Origin: Zanthoxylum bungeanum
Lineage: Eukaryota; Streptophyta; Magnoliopsida; Sapindales; Rutaceae
Length of the DNA stretch: 64,000 nt
NCBI GenBank assembly: GCA_019454045.1
Contig: SKCR01032799.1
Span: forward strand, 1-64,000
Direction of reading: 5' to 3'
Shown here: piece after piece, positions 11,445-22,559 of the stretch
Position numbering within the stretch: the stretch's first letter is position 1
How the letters are laid out: every line of letters starts with the position of its first letter
Program-made: the position numbers and the translations under genes
The notes under the pieces: model-generated
The model's input: the letters and a program-made list of their open reading frames with translations, nothing else
What the model was told of the DNA's origin: nothing
Databases searched by the model: none

Positions 11445-12006
11445 TGTTGGCCGATAAAATCCCCGCAGGGCGAATTCGTCCTAGAACGAGAAGAGGTGTG
11501 TTGGCCGATAAAATCCCCGCAGGATGAATTCGTCCTAGAATGAGAAGAGGTGCGAAAAGAAAAAGGGCAATAGGCGAAGAATGACAAAAGACTTAGCGAT
11601 CGAGCCAATCACCAGAACGAAAACGTGCGATGCAGTTATCTTCATTACCAAAGCAGTTGAGCGGTTGTTCCTCCACGATCAGGCAGTTAAGGCACACGAC
11701 CCAGCAGTTACAAGCACTATCAGAACTGCAGAAAAAGATGATGGAACTGCTTAAATCGGTTATCAACAAGCGGCACTATAAAAGCTCGCCTATCCCAAGA
11801 GGAAAAAGACACAGAAAAATGAAGACTCAATCGAGCATATTTTATCTTTTTATTTCTTAGCTTGTAATTAGGACTGTAACTTGTGTGCTTGTGCCCCTTG
11901 GAGGCTTATTCACTTGATTCAATACACACCCCTGCTGGGACTTTGTCTCAGGAGGTTTGAACCTTACACGCTCTTTTTCCCTGCACGCGTAAAACCTGCG
12001 CAAACA
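11445..12006 (+). repeat. E3 5' LTR with 54-bp terminal tandem duplication
   Basis: The LTR opens with two tandem copies (11445-11498, 11499-11552) of a unit starting TGTTGGCCGATAAAATCC. The same duplication is in the 3' LTR. The LTR ends CTGCGCAAACA. Confidence 0.93.
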
Positions 12007-12011
12007 GTTTT

Positions 12012-12028
12012 TGGCGACCACAGTGGGA
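12012..12028 (+). other. E3 primer-binding site
   Basis: TGGCGACCACAGTGGGA begins 5 bases after the LTR end. Both E3 and E4 have it (E4 with one change). I do not assign the tRNA with confidence. Confidence 0.75.
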
Positions 12029-12044
12029 GAATTGGTGTAACAAA

Positions 12045-13750
12045 GTGGAGATGCCTCCGAAAAGAAACGCTCAGACTGGCTCAACCGCGGAGGAAGGTGG
12101 ACTGGAGCAAACCAACCAGCCCAACGTTCCAGCCATAGTGGGTCAGTTCGAGGGTCTAGCAGATGTCAGCCGGTACGAACCAATGAGGGAGCTCAGCCCT
12201 AATGCGATGCGCACATTGATTGGCGAATTCACACAGGATGTCGTCGAACAGGTCAGGCTCCAAAATGCGCATGTTGTGGACAAATTCGTATCGACTAGTA
12301 ACTTGCACTATGAAAATATGGCCAAACACTTAAGCTCAATGAACGAATTGGTGGCCAAATATATAAGCGGCGGAACAGCGCTGCCGTCGACCACGCCTCT
12401 CCCTACAGTAGGCAGTCAGGAAGCTGGTCCTAGTGGTGTTCCCCTACAAGGAACCAATACCCCTATGGTTCCCAGAGGAGGGACGAGCCCTGGAGGGCAC
12501 GGCCCACACTTAGGGCCAAGCATTCACCAAGGGCCAAATATGGCTCAACATGAAATCGTGGTGCCTCAGGGTGTCCAAACTTCCCAGGGACAGAATCATG
12601 ATTATGTCCCACCCCCGAGAGGGCCGCAACCGCTCCCTATAGCGATGCCATTCAATGGCAACGATATGCTAAGGGAGCAAATGACCGAAATCCTGCAAAA
12701 CCAATTCGGTCTAGGCATACGACCAATTCGGCCTAGATATCGGAAGCCTTACCCTGATTGGGTCGATGTGGCTTATTCGTGGCCAATGAATTACAGGATA
12801 CCAGATTTTACCCTCTTTACGGGATCTGGAGAAGTTTCCACTATGGAGCACATGGGACGTTTCACACCCTTCAGTGTGGGGAAGTCAATGATTCCATAGA
12901 CTAAGGTTGTTTCATGGTTCGTTATCAGGAGTGGCTTTCTCCTGGTATGTCAGCCTACCAGCCAATTCAGTAGAAAGTTGGCAGCAAATGGAGCAACTGT
13001 TCCATGCGCAGTTTTATAAGGCCGAATCTGAAGTGGCCTTAGCTGATTTGGCAAATTTGAGACAATTGCCAGGGGAATGGGCCGAGACGTTTCTCTACAA
13101 CGATTTAAGGTAGCCCGAGGCCGATGTTACGTGCCTTTGCCCGAAAAGGAGTTCGTAAGAATCGCTCAAGGATGCCTGAATCTCGATCTGAAGAAGAAAT
13201 TCCAGGATCGTGAGTTTTGGGACCTTCCCCAACTCACTACCAGTGTGGTGCGCTATGAGCGATTATTACGAGAAGAGGAGCAGATGAAAAATTCGAGCAA
13301 ATGGACGTATTACAGAAACATTGACTACGAGATGGGCGAAGTGAACGCCGACTCGGCCGATCTATGTTTGGCCGAATTGGTGAAAGGGAAACCCTACGTC
13401 TGCAAAACGTGGGCGGAACCCCAAACCAATGAAACGAGCGATAAAAAGAGCAGGAAATTCTCCTTCGACATTACTAAAGTCGAAGCTATATTTGACCAAT
13501 TGTACAAAGATAAGCAAATCAGCTTTAGCGACAGACATACGTTGCCAACAGTCGAGCAAATCGGCAGTAAAAGATACTGCAAATGGCATAATGCATGGTC
13601 TCACAACTAACAATTGCCTTGTTTTTCGTAATGTTTTGCAGGATGCCATAGAATCCGGACGAATCACGTTCGAAAAGAAGATGGCAGTAGACAGCAATCC
13701 TTTCCCGAAATCGGCGGAGTTAAATATGATCAATCCAGTCCCTACAAGGA
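12045..13750 (+). pseudogene. E3 gag
   Basis: Capsid/nucleocapsid precursor of the Tat-type element. The first frame (12045-12899) has a hydrophilic N-terminus (PPKRNAQTG), a Pro/Gly/Gln-rich linker, then YPDWVDVAYSWPMNYRIPDF, the start of the capsid domain. The gag core continues in other frames: LFHGSLSGVAFSWYVSL at 12907 and QLPGEWAETFL near 13070, followed from about 13110 by a segment ending in a CHHC-type zinc knuckle at about 13575 (CKWHNAWSHNTNNC). At least three frame changes are visible (near 12870-12905, 13105 and 13610). ATG 12045 or 12051 is the start; E4 has the equivalent MPLNRN. Order and motifs are those of Tat-type gag. Confidence 0.85.
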
Positions 13751-14787
13751 TAAACCAGCCGAGGGTAAAGGTAGTGCTGGACGAAAGACAACACCGCCAT
13801 CGCCCGAGCGCGCTGGAGAGGATCAAGGAACCTGCAGAACGAAAGGACAAGAAAGACATTTGTGTGAGGTGCAAGAACAGCATTGAATGGATGAAGGAGC
13901 TAGAAGACACTTGTGAGAGGCCTGTGAAGAGAGAATCGTCCTGGCAGCCACGAACCTTTGCGCCAAGGTTCTATGGAGAAAATTCGAACTTCGTCCAGAA
14001 CGTGAGGACATTTCGGCCAAAGATCCATCGGCCCAACGTGTGGCACTCATACCGAAAGTCATACCCAGGACAACAGGCGAACTCAGGGCAACGGGCAGAC
14101 AAAAAATATCCTCCCATAGATGAAATGACAAGGACACAGCTGAGGAGGCACCAAAGGAACTACGGCCGCATGATGCGCCGACAGAACAAGGCAAAGGCTG
14201 CCACCGGCCATAGCCCTCATGCCACAGAGAAGTCAAAAGACCACAAGAAGGCACATGATGAGAAAAGAAGGAAAGTAACCAATGGTGATGAGTACACTAA
14301 GCTTCATGGAAGGAAACGGGACGGGACCGATGATGAGGAGCCTCCATCGTCATCCAATTCGGCAGCATGCCACCAGTCGTGGCAAATCACTACTTGTTGC
14401 CCAGAGAATTCCGGGGAAATGACAATGGGGAAGCTGGACAGAGTGACATATTTATGAGGGAGATGAGGCCGAATTTGCGGCACTCTCCATAACAGACGGA
14501 AATGCTACAAGGCCGAGAGGCCGAAGAGGAAGAATTAACGGATATAGAAGAGGAGATTGACATCAGGACGGAAGCCAGAGAAGGGAATTTCACAAAATCG
14601 GCTTCTGAAAGAACTATATGAGGCCGGGAATCCAGCAGTCGGAACACTGGGAGAAGACCTAGGGCAATACCCATTCCTCGTTCTGTATGGAACGCCTAAG
14701 GTAAGGCGGGCTGTCACCAAGCCGAGAAGAGAAGGCTGACTATCAATCACATCTCCCAGAGATACCTCCCACACTGCCATCTTCCCG
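13751..14787 (+). pseudogene. E3 gag-protease linker region
   Basis: Continuation of the polyprotein between capsid and protease, read in changing frames. It is rich in Lys/Arg/His (RRHQRNYGRMMRRQNKAKA), then acidic (DIEEEIDIR in the frame near 14540). Equivalent sequence occurs in E4 at 29257-30300. I know no defined enzymatic domain here; RNA binding by the basic stretch is plausible. Confidence 0.6.
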
Positions 14788-15505
14788 GTGGGATATGGAA
14801 GAAGAGTCATCCCAAGTCAACAAAGGGGGAGGTCAAGCCATGGAAATTGGCATGTCAGGGAAGTAATTTTCCCAAAGCCACCAGCTCAGATGACAAAACA
14901 CCTAAGGCCATTGTACGTGAAGGCGAAGGCCAATGGTATCCCCATATCCAAAGTACTGATTGATAACGGAGCAGCCATCAATGCAATTCCAGTTAGGATG
15001 CTGGGGCGTTTGGCCAAGTCCGAGGAGGACCTCCTCCCCACAGAAGTAGTCCTCACCAGTTTTAACGGAGGAGCGACGACTGCGAAAGGAGTCATACCAC
15101 TGGACTTGCAGGTAGGAAGCACTACGAAGACGGTGGTGTTTTTCGTCATAGATGGGCCAACCTCATACAATATGCTTCTGGGGCGAGACTGGATACACGG
15201 CAGCCGATGCATCCCATCATCCCTCCATCAGTGCCTGGTTTTCTGGAACCAAAGGGATGAAGTGGAAATCGTACACGCCGACAACAAACCCTTCGCCGCA
15301 GACACGAACTCGGCCGAATACTATATGTATGAGGGAAACTACGGGCCAACCAGAGTTCTGAACGAAGGAGAGAGCCCAACCATCGTAGCCCAGAATGACG
15401 AGCCATGCCCCGATGGATTGTTAAACGACCTGTTCGCACAAACAAGACCAACCACAGTGGTCTTCGGAGAACCCACACACGTCGGTATCAATGAAGCACG
15501 GCCAG
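14788..15505 (+). pseudogene. E3 aspartic protease
   Basis: Retropepsin region that would cut the polyprotein. It reads LYVKAKANGIPISKVLIDNGAAINAIP; the catalytic triad position is D-N-G rather than the usual D-T/S-G. A flap-like LTSFNGGATTAKG segment and the second conserved hydrophobic-Gly motif NMLLGRDWIHG (residues about 128-138 of this frame) follow. The open frame runs on to 15508. E4 has the same D-N-G triad, so the Asn is ancestral to the family and not a lesion of this copy. The frame itself is open, but upstream and downstream breaks make the polyprotein defective. Confidence 0.85.
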
Positions 15506-17876
15506 AGTAAAGAGCAAGCTGCCCTTGCGGCCTCTAAGGCCAATTTAATGGCCTACGTTCTGGAACGAAAAAATGAGGACGAGGCGCTGGCCGCTGTTTC
15601 GGCTTTAAGAGGGAAGCTGCTGACGCACCAGATGGAGGATAAGGTGAAAGAACTGTGTGGGGTGGACTGTTTGATAGAGGGAGAAGACGCACTGGAGGAC
15701 GAATACGCGCTGAACGGACGACGCAAGACAAACTTCTCAGGAGGACAAGATGCTCTAGAAGAGGTAAATCTGGGGGATGAATACAATAAGCGCATAACTT
15801 ATGTCAGCAGGGAATTGAGTCCCCAGGTACGTGAAAAATTACTATGTTTATTACAAGAATACAGAGATTGTTTTGCATGGGATTAAATGAGATGCCCGGC
15901 CTAGATAGGCCTTGGTGGAACATAGGCTGCCGATCCTATCAAACCATAGGCCCCATAGGCAGCCTCCACGGAGGTTCGCGCCTAATGTTTTTGCCTGATG
16001 TTAAAAAGGAGGTCGAGCGACTGTTAGAGGCAAAGTTTATTAGAACGACCAGTATGTAGAATGGTTGTCCAACATCGTCCCAGTCAGGAAAAAGAATGGG
16101 AAGATAAGGATTTGTATAGACTTCAGGAACTTGAACTTAGCAACGCCAAAAGACCAATACCCAATGCCGACGGTCGATTCCCTAGTGGATTCCACGGCAG
16201 GGTATCAAGTATACTCATTTATGGATGGGTATGCGGGTTATAATCAAATTTACATCTCCGAGGATGACGTGCATAAGACGGCTTTTAGATGCCCAGGGTC
16301 TCTAGAATGCTACGAATGGGTAGTAATGCCGTTCAGCCTAAAGAATACCGGTGCCACGTATCAACGAGCCATGAACTCCATCTTTCATGACATGATCGGC
16401 AAATTCCTAGAAGTCTACGTTGACGATATCGTGGCTAAATCCGTAACTACGGATGAGCATTTTAGCCATCTAGTGTCGGCCTTTAAACGAATGAGAAGGT
16501 TCAAGCTTAAATTGAACACTGCCAAGTGCGCTTTTGGGGTATGCGCAAACTTCTTAGGTTTTCTAGTACACCAACGGGGAATCGAGATTGACACCAATAA
16601 ATCTCGGGCGATTACTGAAGCCATGCCGCCCCGAAACAAAAAAGAGTTGCAAAGGTTTCTAGGGCAGGTCAATTTCCTAAGACGATTCATCTCCAATTGT
16701 GCAGGGAAGACCAGGGCATTCTCCTCCCTATTAAAGCTAAAGGGAGAGGACGAATTCGTCTGGACCGAAGAGCACCAACAAGCATTCGACAGTCTGAAAA
16801 GGTATTTATCACAGCCACCAGTAATGGCGCCTCCAGTGTCAGGGAAACCAATAAAGTTGTACATAGCAGCTGAGGAGCAGTCCATAGCTGGGATGATCGC
16901 ACAGGACGACGACATAAATGTTGAGAGAGCCATTTATTACATCAGCAGGCAATTGCTGACTTATGAATGTAGTTACTCTCCCATGGAGAAGTTATTTTTG
17001 GCTTTATATTTTACATGTACTAAGCTACGTGCCTATCTTAGGCCGAACATTGTATATTTGATCACAAAAATCAATATAGTAAAGTACATGTTTTCTCGTC
17101 CTATTTTGCATCAAAGGGTTGGTTTCTGGTCTCTGTCGCTCTCAGAATTCGATATACGGCACGAACCCCAAAAGGCTGTCAAGAATCAAGCTTTGGCCGA
17201 TTTTCTGGCCGACCATCCATGCTTAAGTACAACTAGGGAAAGAGAACTGGATTTGGACGAATGCAGTCTAAAACCATGGACGATGTATTTCGACGGATCC
17301 AGCACGGCAGAGAAAGCTGGAATAGGGGTTGTCTTAGTCAGCCCATTGGGAGAACCCTTCCAGTTTTTAGCCAAATTGAACGAATACTGCACCAATAACC
17401 AAGCAGAATATGAAGCCTTGATACTGGGGTTGGAAACACTCCTCGACATGGGAGTAACCCATGTGTCTATCAAGGGAGACTCGCAGCTGGTAATCCAACA
17501 AGTAATGGGAACTTATAAATGCCAAAGCCCGTCGGTCGTGGCATTATTAGACATAGCCAAAAAACTAATAGAACGGTTTGATCATGCTGATTTGGAATAC
17601 ATTCCAAGGACAAAGAATGAATCGGCCAACAACTTAGCCCATGCGGCTTCCTGTTATAAACAAACCAACATAAGTGGGGCGTACAGAAGCGAAGAAATCG
17701 AACCAGCCCTCATGAGAAGAGCCCAAGAAAAAGACGTCATGGCTCTTGACACAGAGGACGATTGGAGAGACGAAATCAGGGCGTTCTTAACACAGCCTGG
17801 ACTAGGAAAAGACCGAAGGGTGAAGCTTAAAGCCTTGAACTATGTAATGTCAGGGGATGTGCTCTATAAAAAATGA
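15491..17876 (+). pseudogene. E3 reverse transcriptase and dual RNase H
   Basis: The first frame (15491-15886) is the RT-upstream connector; the frame breaks at FAWD*. RT proper lies mainly in the 603-codon open frame at 16065-17876: KKNGKIRICIDFRNLN, YSFMDGYAGYNQI (first catalytic Asp), VMPFSLKNTGATYQRAMN and the YVDD box (VYVDDIVAKS). The first RNase H follows (FSSLLKLKGEDEFVWTEEHQ, YISRQLLTYECSYSPMEK). After QALADFLADHP comes a second, archaeal-type RNase H: MYFDGSSTAEKAG, NNQAEYEALILGLE, IKGDSQLVIQQ, with a terminal AN-LAHAAS. Two RNase H domains in tandem define the Tat lineage. The main frame is intact. Confidence 0.92.
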
Positions 17877-19005
17877 CAAGATGGATTGTTATTGAAGTGT
17901 GTAGGACCATCAGAATCTAAAACTATCATGGCTGAAATACACGAAGGCGTATGTGGGGCTCACCAAGCGGGAATCAAGATGAGATGGTTGATCATACGAA
18001 GCGGCTATTATTGGCCGAAGATAGGGGAATCGTGTAACTCATACGCCAAAGGGTGCGTAGCTTGCCAAAAGCATGGTCCTGTCCAAAGGGCCCCTGCAAC
18101 CGAAATGGTCCCAGTCATTAAACCCTGGCCGTTTATGGGATGGGCGATAGACTTGATAGGAAAGATTTATCCTGCTTCAAGCAAAAGGCACACCTTTATC
18201 GTCGTTGCCACTGACTTCTTTACCAAGTGGGTAGAAGCTATCCCAGTTGTAGAGATCTCACAAGAGCAGATAGTCAAGTTCATAAAGGAACATATAATTC
18301 ACCGGTTTGGTATACAACCATGGTACCTCATTAAACGGTGAAAATGTAAAGGACTTCTTAGCTGAGTATGCAATTCGGCTGGTGGCTCCTCAGTCAAATG
18401 GTCAAGCCGAATCGTCCAACAAAACCCTCAAAAGATTGATTTGAAAGATTATGACGGACAATGCTAGACGATGGGACGAATACTTGAGTCAAGCTTTATG
18501 GGCTTACAAGACATCGCCACACACAAGCACGTCGGTGACACCTTTCCAGTTGGTGTATGGGCAAGAAGCTGTGCTCCCTGTGGAAATGAACATTGAGTCC
18601 ACTAGGGTAATGTTGCAGGAGAAACTAACGAAAGAAGATTACAACGAGGCGATGATCCAGAATTTGCTGGAATTGGACGATATTAGGTGCGATACGCTCA
18701 ACCGCCTGGAAGCACAGAAGAAAAAGATAGCCAGAGAGTATAATCGCAAGGTAGTGGCCAAGTCCTTCGAGAAGGGCGAAATAGTATGGAAGACAATATT
18801 GCCAGTTGGATCTAAGGAACCAGCATATGGCAAGTGGTCGCCCAACTGGGAAGGCCCATTTATAGTAAGAAGTGTGTTACCACATGGGGCCTATCATTTG
18901 CAAGATTTAAAAGGACGGGTGCATATAAGAGCGATAAACGGGAAGTATTTAAAGAAATATGTGCCCTCGTTATGGGAGCACGAAAACATTCAAGAAAAGC
19001 AATAA
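17877..19005 (+). pseudogene. E3 integrase
   Basis: Integrase inserts the cDNA. The N-terminal HHCC zinc finger is visible (HEGVCGAHQ... CVACQK), then core residues AIDLIGKI and ATDFFTKWVEAIP. The second catalytic Asp region (normally TDNG/TDQG) is missing or scrambled near 18315-18345, where the frame breaks after HRFGI; NGQAESSNKTLKRLI carries the catalytic Glu. The frame resumes at 18451 with the C-terminal region (YKTSPHTSTSVTPFQLVYGQEAVLP... SFEKGEIVWK), ending at 19005. Integrase is therefore inactive in this copy. Its stop lies only 70 bp from the end of the convergent antisense gene. Confidence 0.88.
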
Positions 19006-19809
19006 GAATTTCATATTAATAATGGACGAGAACGTCCTAGATTACAAAATGGACGATATAACGTCCTCAATTACATCATCCTTGGCCCGAAAATTGCCTA
19101 AAACCCCCAGGCTGGTCCTTAATGGCTGAAAGCGTCTCCTCGTCAGGCCCCAGTCTTCCTGAACAGCCGCGCTCGCGCGCATCCAAATCGGCCAACTCCT
19201 TCTCGAAGTCAATACAGGCCAACCCTTTAAATTCGGTCATCGACCGTTCCACCTCCTCCATTTGAGCGATGACGGCTCTCTCCTTCGCCTCTTTCCTCAT
19301 CCGACTTTCGTCCAAACGGCGTTAAAGCTCTTTCAACTGCTGCTCCAGGTCCATGAAGATTGATTCTTCAGTCACCATCTCTTTCGTGGTCTCCTTCAAG
19401 GCCTGTTGCAGCTTTCCCAAAGATTCACGGAGCTCTTCCCTTTTCACCAAAGAGGAGCGAAGCCCAATCCTCTGGCTATGAATTACACGATGCCGGGAGA
19501 GTAGGTTAGTTATTTCCTCTTGCATCTCTTGGAGAAAAAGACAGTCATCGATAGATACGGGTGATGAAGGAAGAGCCAGTAATCGGCTTAACTCGGAGGA
19601 ACACCGGCCCAATTGAACCATGTTCTGGGGCTGAACAGCTTGGCGAACATCCATCACAGTGAAAGAGGCATACTGACGAAGAACCTCCCGAAGACTCTCC
19701 AAGTCTGAACCCGCGCCAGTTTGGGGCGTCGATGGGCGATAAGAAACGGAGGTCATTTCTCCAAGACGATCCAGAAGACGCTGGACCGATTGCAGCAATT
19801 GATAGGCGC

Positions 19810-19875
19810 CTACACATAAGGAAAGAATTAGCAAAACAGGTTAAGACCATAACGTAAGAATGGAAAATAGCTCAC
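19810..19875 (-). other. Intron 2 of E3 antisense PMD gene
   Basis: 66-bp predicted intron. Donor GGATG|GTGAGC, branch-like TGCTAAT, acceptor TTATGTGTAG|GCGCC. It sits at the same place as the E4 intron, but the frame does not join cleanly here, so a small indel is likely. Confidence 0.6.
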
Positions 19876-20879
19876 CATCCTAGAAGCAGAACTAGAAGGC
19901 TGATGAGCCCGTAAGTCAGATGCTCCAGCTGCGGGCTGCACCAGTCCTTGCTCGGGGACAGTGGACGTTGGGGGACAAAAACTAATTGCTGCGTGGTTTG
20001 AGGAGAAATCGACCGAAGAGGAGAAGTTGACGATATATTGGGGGATTCGGCCCGAGGAGAAAGTACTTGTTCAGCAATGATTGGCATTTGGACTGTTGGT
20101 GCCACTGATGGAACGATCACGAGGGTTGAAGACGATGGTTGCCTAAGCTCAGGCTCCTCCCTTTGAGCGGACCTTTGAGGAGAAGGAGGCAGAGGGACCG
20201 AGGCTGATGGCTGGGTTGAGGAAGACGCATCATGCCCAAGAATACTGGGGGACACGGCCTCCGGCATTGAGTGTTGAGACACAGCAGTCGACCAAACATC
20301 TGCAAGAGAATCGGAGTCGGATGAATCATAAATTATAATGACTTCGTATTCTTCATATATACGATGAAAGACATCGTCTTTGTACAGAGACCGAGCCTCC
20401 TCTAATGATTCCAACTCGGCCAAACTATAAAGGCCACCCACATCCCTATAACTCCCTCAAAGTCCTGCAGTGGACATCCTGCATACTAGAGGATAAAGCT
20501 GCCTAAGGTGACCCCACAAAGCTCCCATCGGCCACGTGGGCTGCAGCCCTTCAACCTCTTCATCCGGGCCATGCTCAAACGGTACAGAGCCGTCCGAAGA
20601 AAAGCGCTCGAAGAAAGGATGGTCACCGGGGATTTCCTCAAATCTAGGGCGAGAAGCATAAGAATTCCTACCTTGGGGGACAACTCCACCTGTACTCCCC
20701 TCTCCTAAGAGCGGCTTTACGCTCGGTCTTTCGCCCGCTCGTTCATCATCAGAAGGAAATTGAATCATCGGCTCCCTCGCGGGTTCCTCGCTCGCATTGC
20801 CGCCCACAGGAGTTTCTACCTCTGGGGCTGGTGCCGTCCCACGCGCTGCAGGGAACGAAGGCGAATCAATTTTCAAGGC

Positions 20880-20960
20880 CTGCGTCAAATCATACAATAC
20901 TAGCATTAGTATACCGCAATGCGTCGTAGAAACGAGAAAGGGAAAATTTCAAACTTATAC
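20880..20960 (-). other. Intron 1 of E3 antisense PMD gene
   Basis: 81-bp predicted intron. Donor CCTAAG|GTATAAG at 20960, branch-like TACTAAT at 20911-20905, acceptor TTTGACGCAG|GCC at 20880. It joins ...VRRPK to ALKIDS in phase 0. The E4 counterpart is at 43652-43577 with the same phase. Confidence 0.75.
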
Positions 20961-22559
20961 CTTAGGACGACGGACCAGAGGAACGTCCGAGTCAGAGCTT
21001 CGGCTAGGGGAAGGCTTCTTCCTTTTGACGGGCTTTGTCTTCTTTGACTTAGAGGCCTCGGAAGTTTTCTTCGACCCCGGCGACTCAGATGGCTTGGGAA
21101 GCAAAGAAAGATAGGAGTATACCTTCGCCGAAGGCAGGGAGAAAAATCGTTCACGGGCCGTTGGCCAGAAACGGTCAAAATAGGGGTGAACGGATGTACA
21201 AGGACTGAAAGAAGCTACGGCAAAAGAAGCCAGTAAGGATCGAGTCTCTTCCATAGAGTCCTCAACCTCTGAGACCGAAAAAACCTTGAAACGGTCTGAT
21301 GATGAAGAATACAAATGGAAAAATGCAAGAAGCCATCCTTGGACAAGGCCGAACTGACGAGCTACAAAATTGGGCGAATATACTTCTACCCCGGCCTTAC
21401 CATTAGCTCCCGTCAAAATATCATGAGCCAATTCGTGGCCGCACAAGAATTTACACATATGCGAAGGGCCGTCTCTTCCTTTTCAGAAAGGGGAGAATCA
21501 AGGGCGAAAGATGAACTGTCCGATGCTGAAAAAGAAAAAAGGAAGGGACATGGGAAAGAGTATTAATGTGGCTTGAAGGGAAACAGAAGATTGTCGAAGC
21601 TGGGAATAATGAAGACCGCGCACGAGTAAGAGCAAGTCAGCTCAATTGTGCCGAAGATAGGAAAATACGCTTTCAGCCAAAGCTGGACAATCCATAAAGG
21701 GCCAGAAGCAATGGCTGAGGACCCGGAGCGAAGCTATTTTTGGAGGATGGCTAACCCCATGTACGTGGCAGCAAGGAAAAAGGAGGTCAAATCTAGGCGA
21801 CGACCATTCGCAATGTCAGAAGAGATGGAGAGATAACCCGCCGCAGGTTTCTGGCTGGGTGTGCAAATGATATACTTACACGGCCAGTAATGAAGAAATG
21901 TCATTCGTTCCAATCAAGAAACTGACCCAGTCATCTTCGAATAGGCACAGAGAAGAGAGGAATACGATGACAAAGAAGAAGGGTTCATCTTAGGAGGAGG
22001 GAAGCGAAACAATGTAGAGGCCGATATGGTCGCTCCAAGGGGGGATAACCCAGTTAGGGCACTAACATCACGAAGGGTGATGGTGAATGACCCGATGGGA
22101 AAGAAAAACACGTTATAATCAGATGACCAGAAAAATAAAGAGATAGGGAATAGGCTGCGATCAAAAGCCGGCAGGTTTAAGGAGAGCTCGATAAGGGGAT
22201 GGAGGCGGTGCGTATCCAAGAAGGACCGGGTATCCTCATGCGATAGCATAGCATACGTTTATACCAGGCTTCAAAAGCGATGTCGGTCTAGTCCAAGTCC
22301 GAATTGGGTAGGCATAAGAGAGGGCAGAAAGACTTAGCGACTCAGAAAATGGAAGGTCGGAGGAAGCAGGAAATTGCTGAGCCAATGGGTTTGTCGCAAT
22401 GGCTTCGGCGTCTGTAAACATAGGACCGATGGCGCACTGGGTGACCTTTTCATTCAGGGTATGAATGCCGAAAATGCCCACTGAATCAGACTCTAACGCC
22501 GTCTGATAATCGGCGGAAGTCGAAGCATCGATTTTGGGGACTGAAGAAGAAGAAGCCAT

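Larger units (their letters stand above)
19076..22559 (-). pseudogene. Antisense PMD gene carried by E3
   Basis: A gene on the strand opposite the retrotransposon genes, tail-to-tail with integrase. From ATG 22559 it reads MASSSSVPKIDAS, then a Plant Mobile Domain: FWSSDYNVFFFPIGSFTITL with LRDVSALTGLSPLG (~22120-22050), ANGRRLDL (~21800), GPLWIVQLWLKAYFP (~21690) and YSPNFVARQFGLVQ (~21370). PMD proteins (MAIN/MAIL family in host genomes) act in plant gene silencing and development, and PMDs are also known inside transposons. After the PMD comes a Lys/Ser-rich, possibly nuclear-localising segment (SKKTKPVKRKKPSPSRSS), intron 1, an acidic/Pro/Ser region, intron 2, and a coiled-coil-like tail (LGKLQQALKETTKEMVTEE...). 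Breaks in this copy: a 5-bp duplication near 22245, in-frame stops near 21914 and 21735, and a stop at 19322. E4 carries a homologous gene. Confidence 0.85.

Noticed and set aside
13362..13910. 182-codon minus-strand open frame over E3 gag
   Set aside because: It is the shadow of the gag reading frame; no independent support, unlike the antisense PMD gene which has homologous domains and introns.
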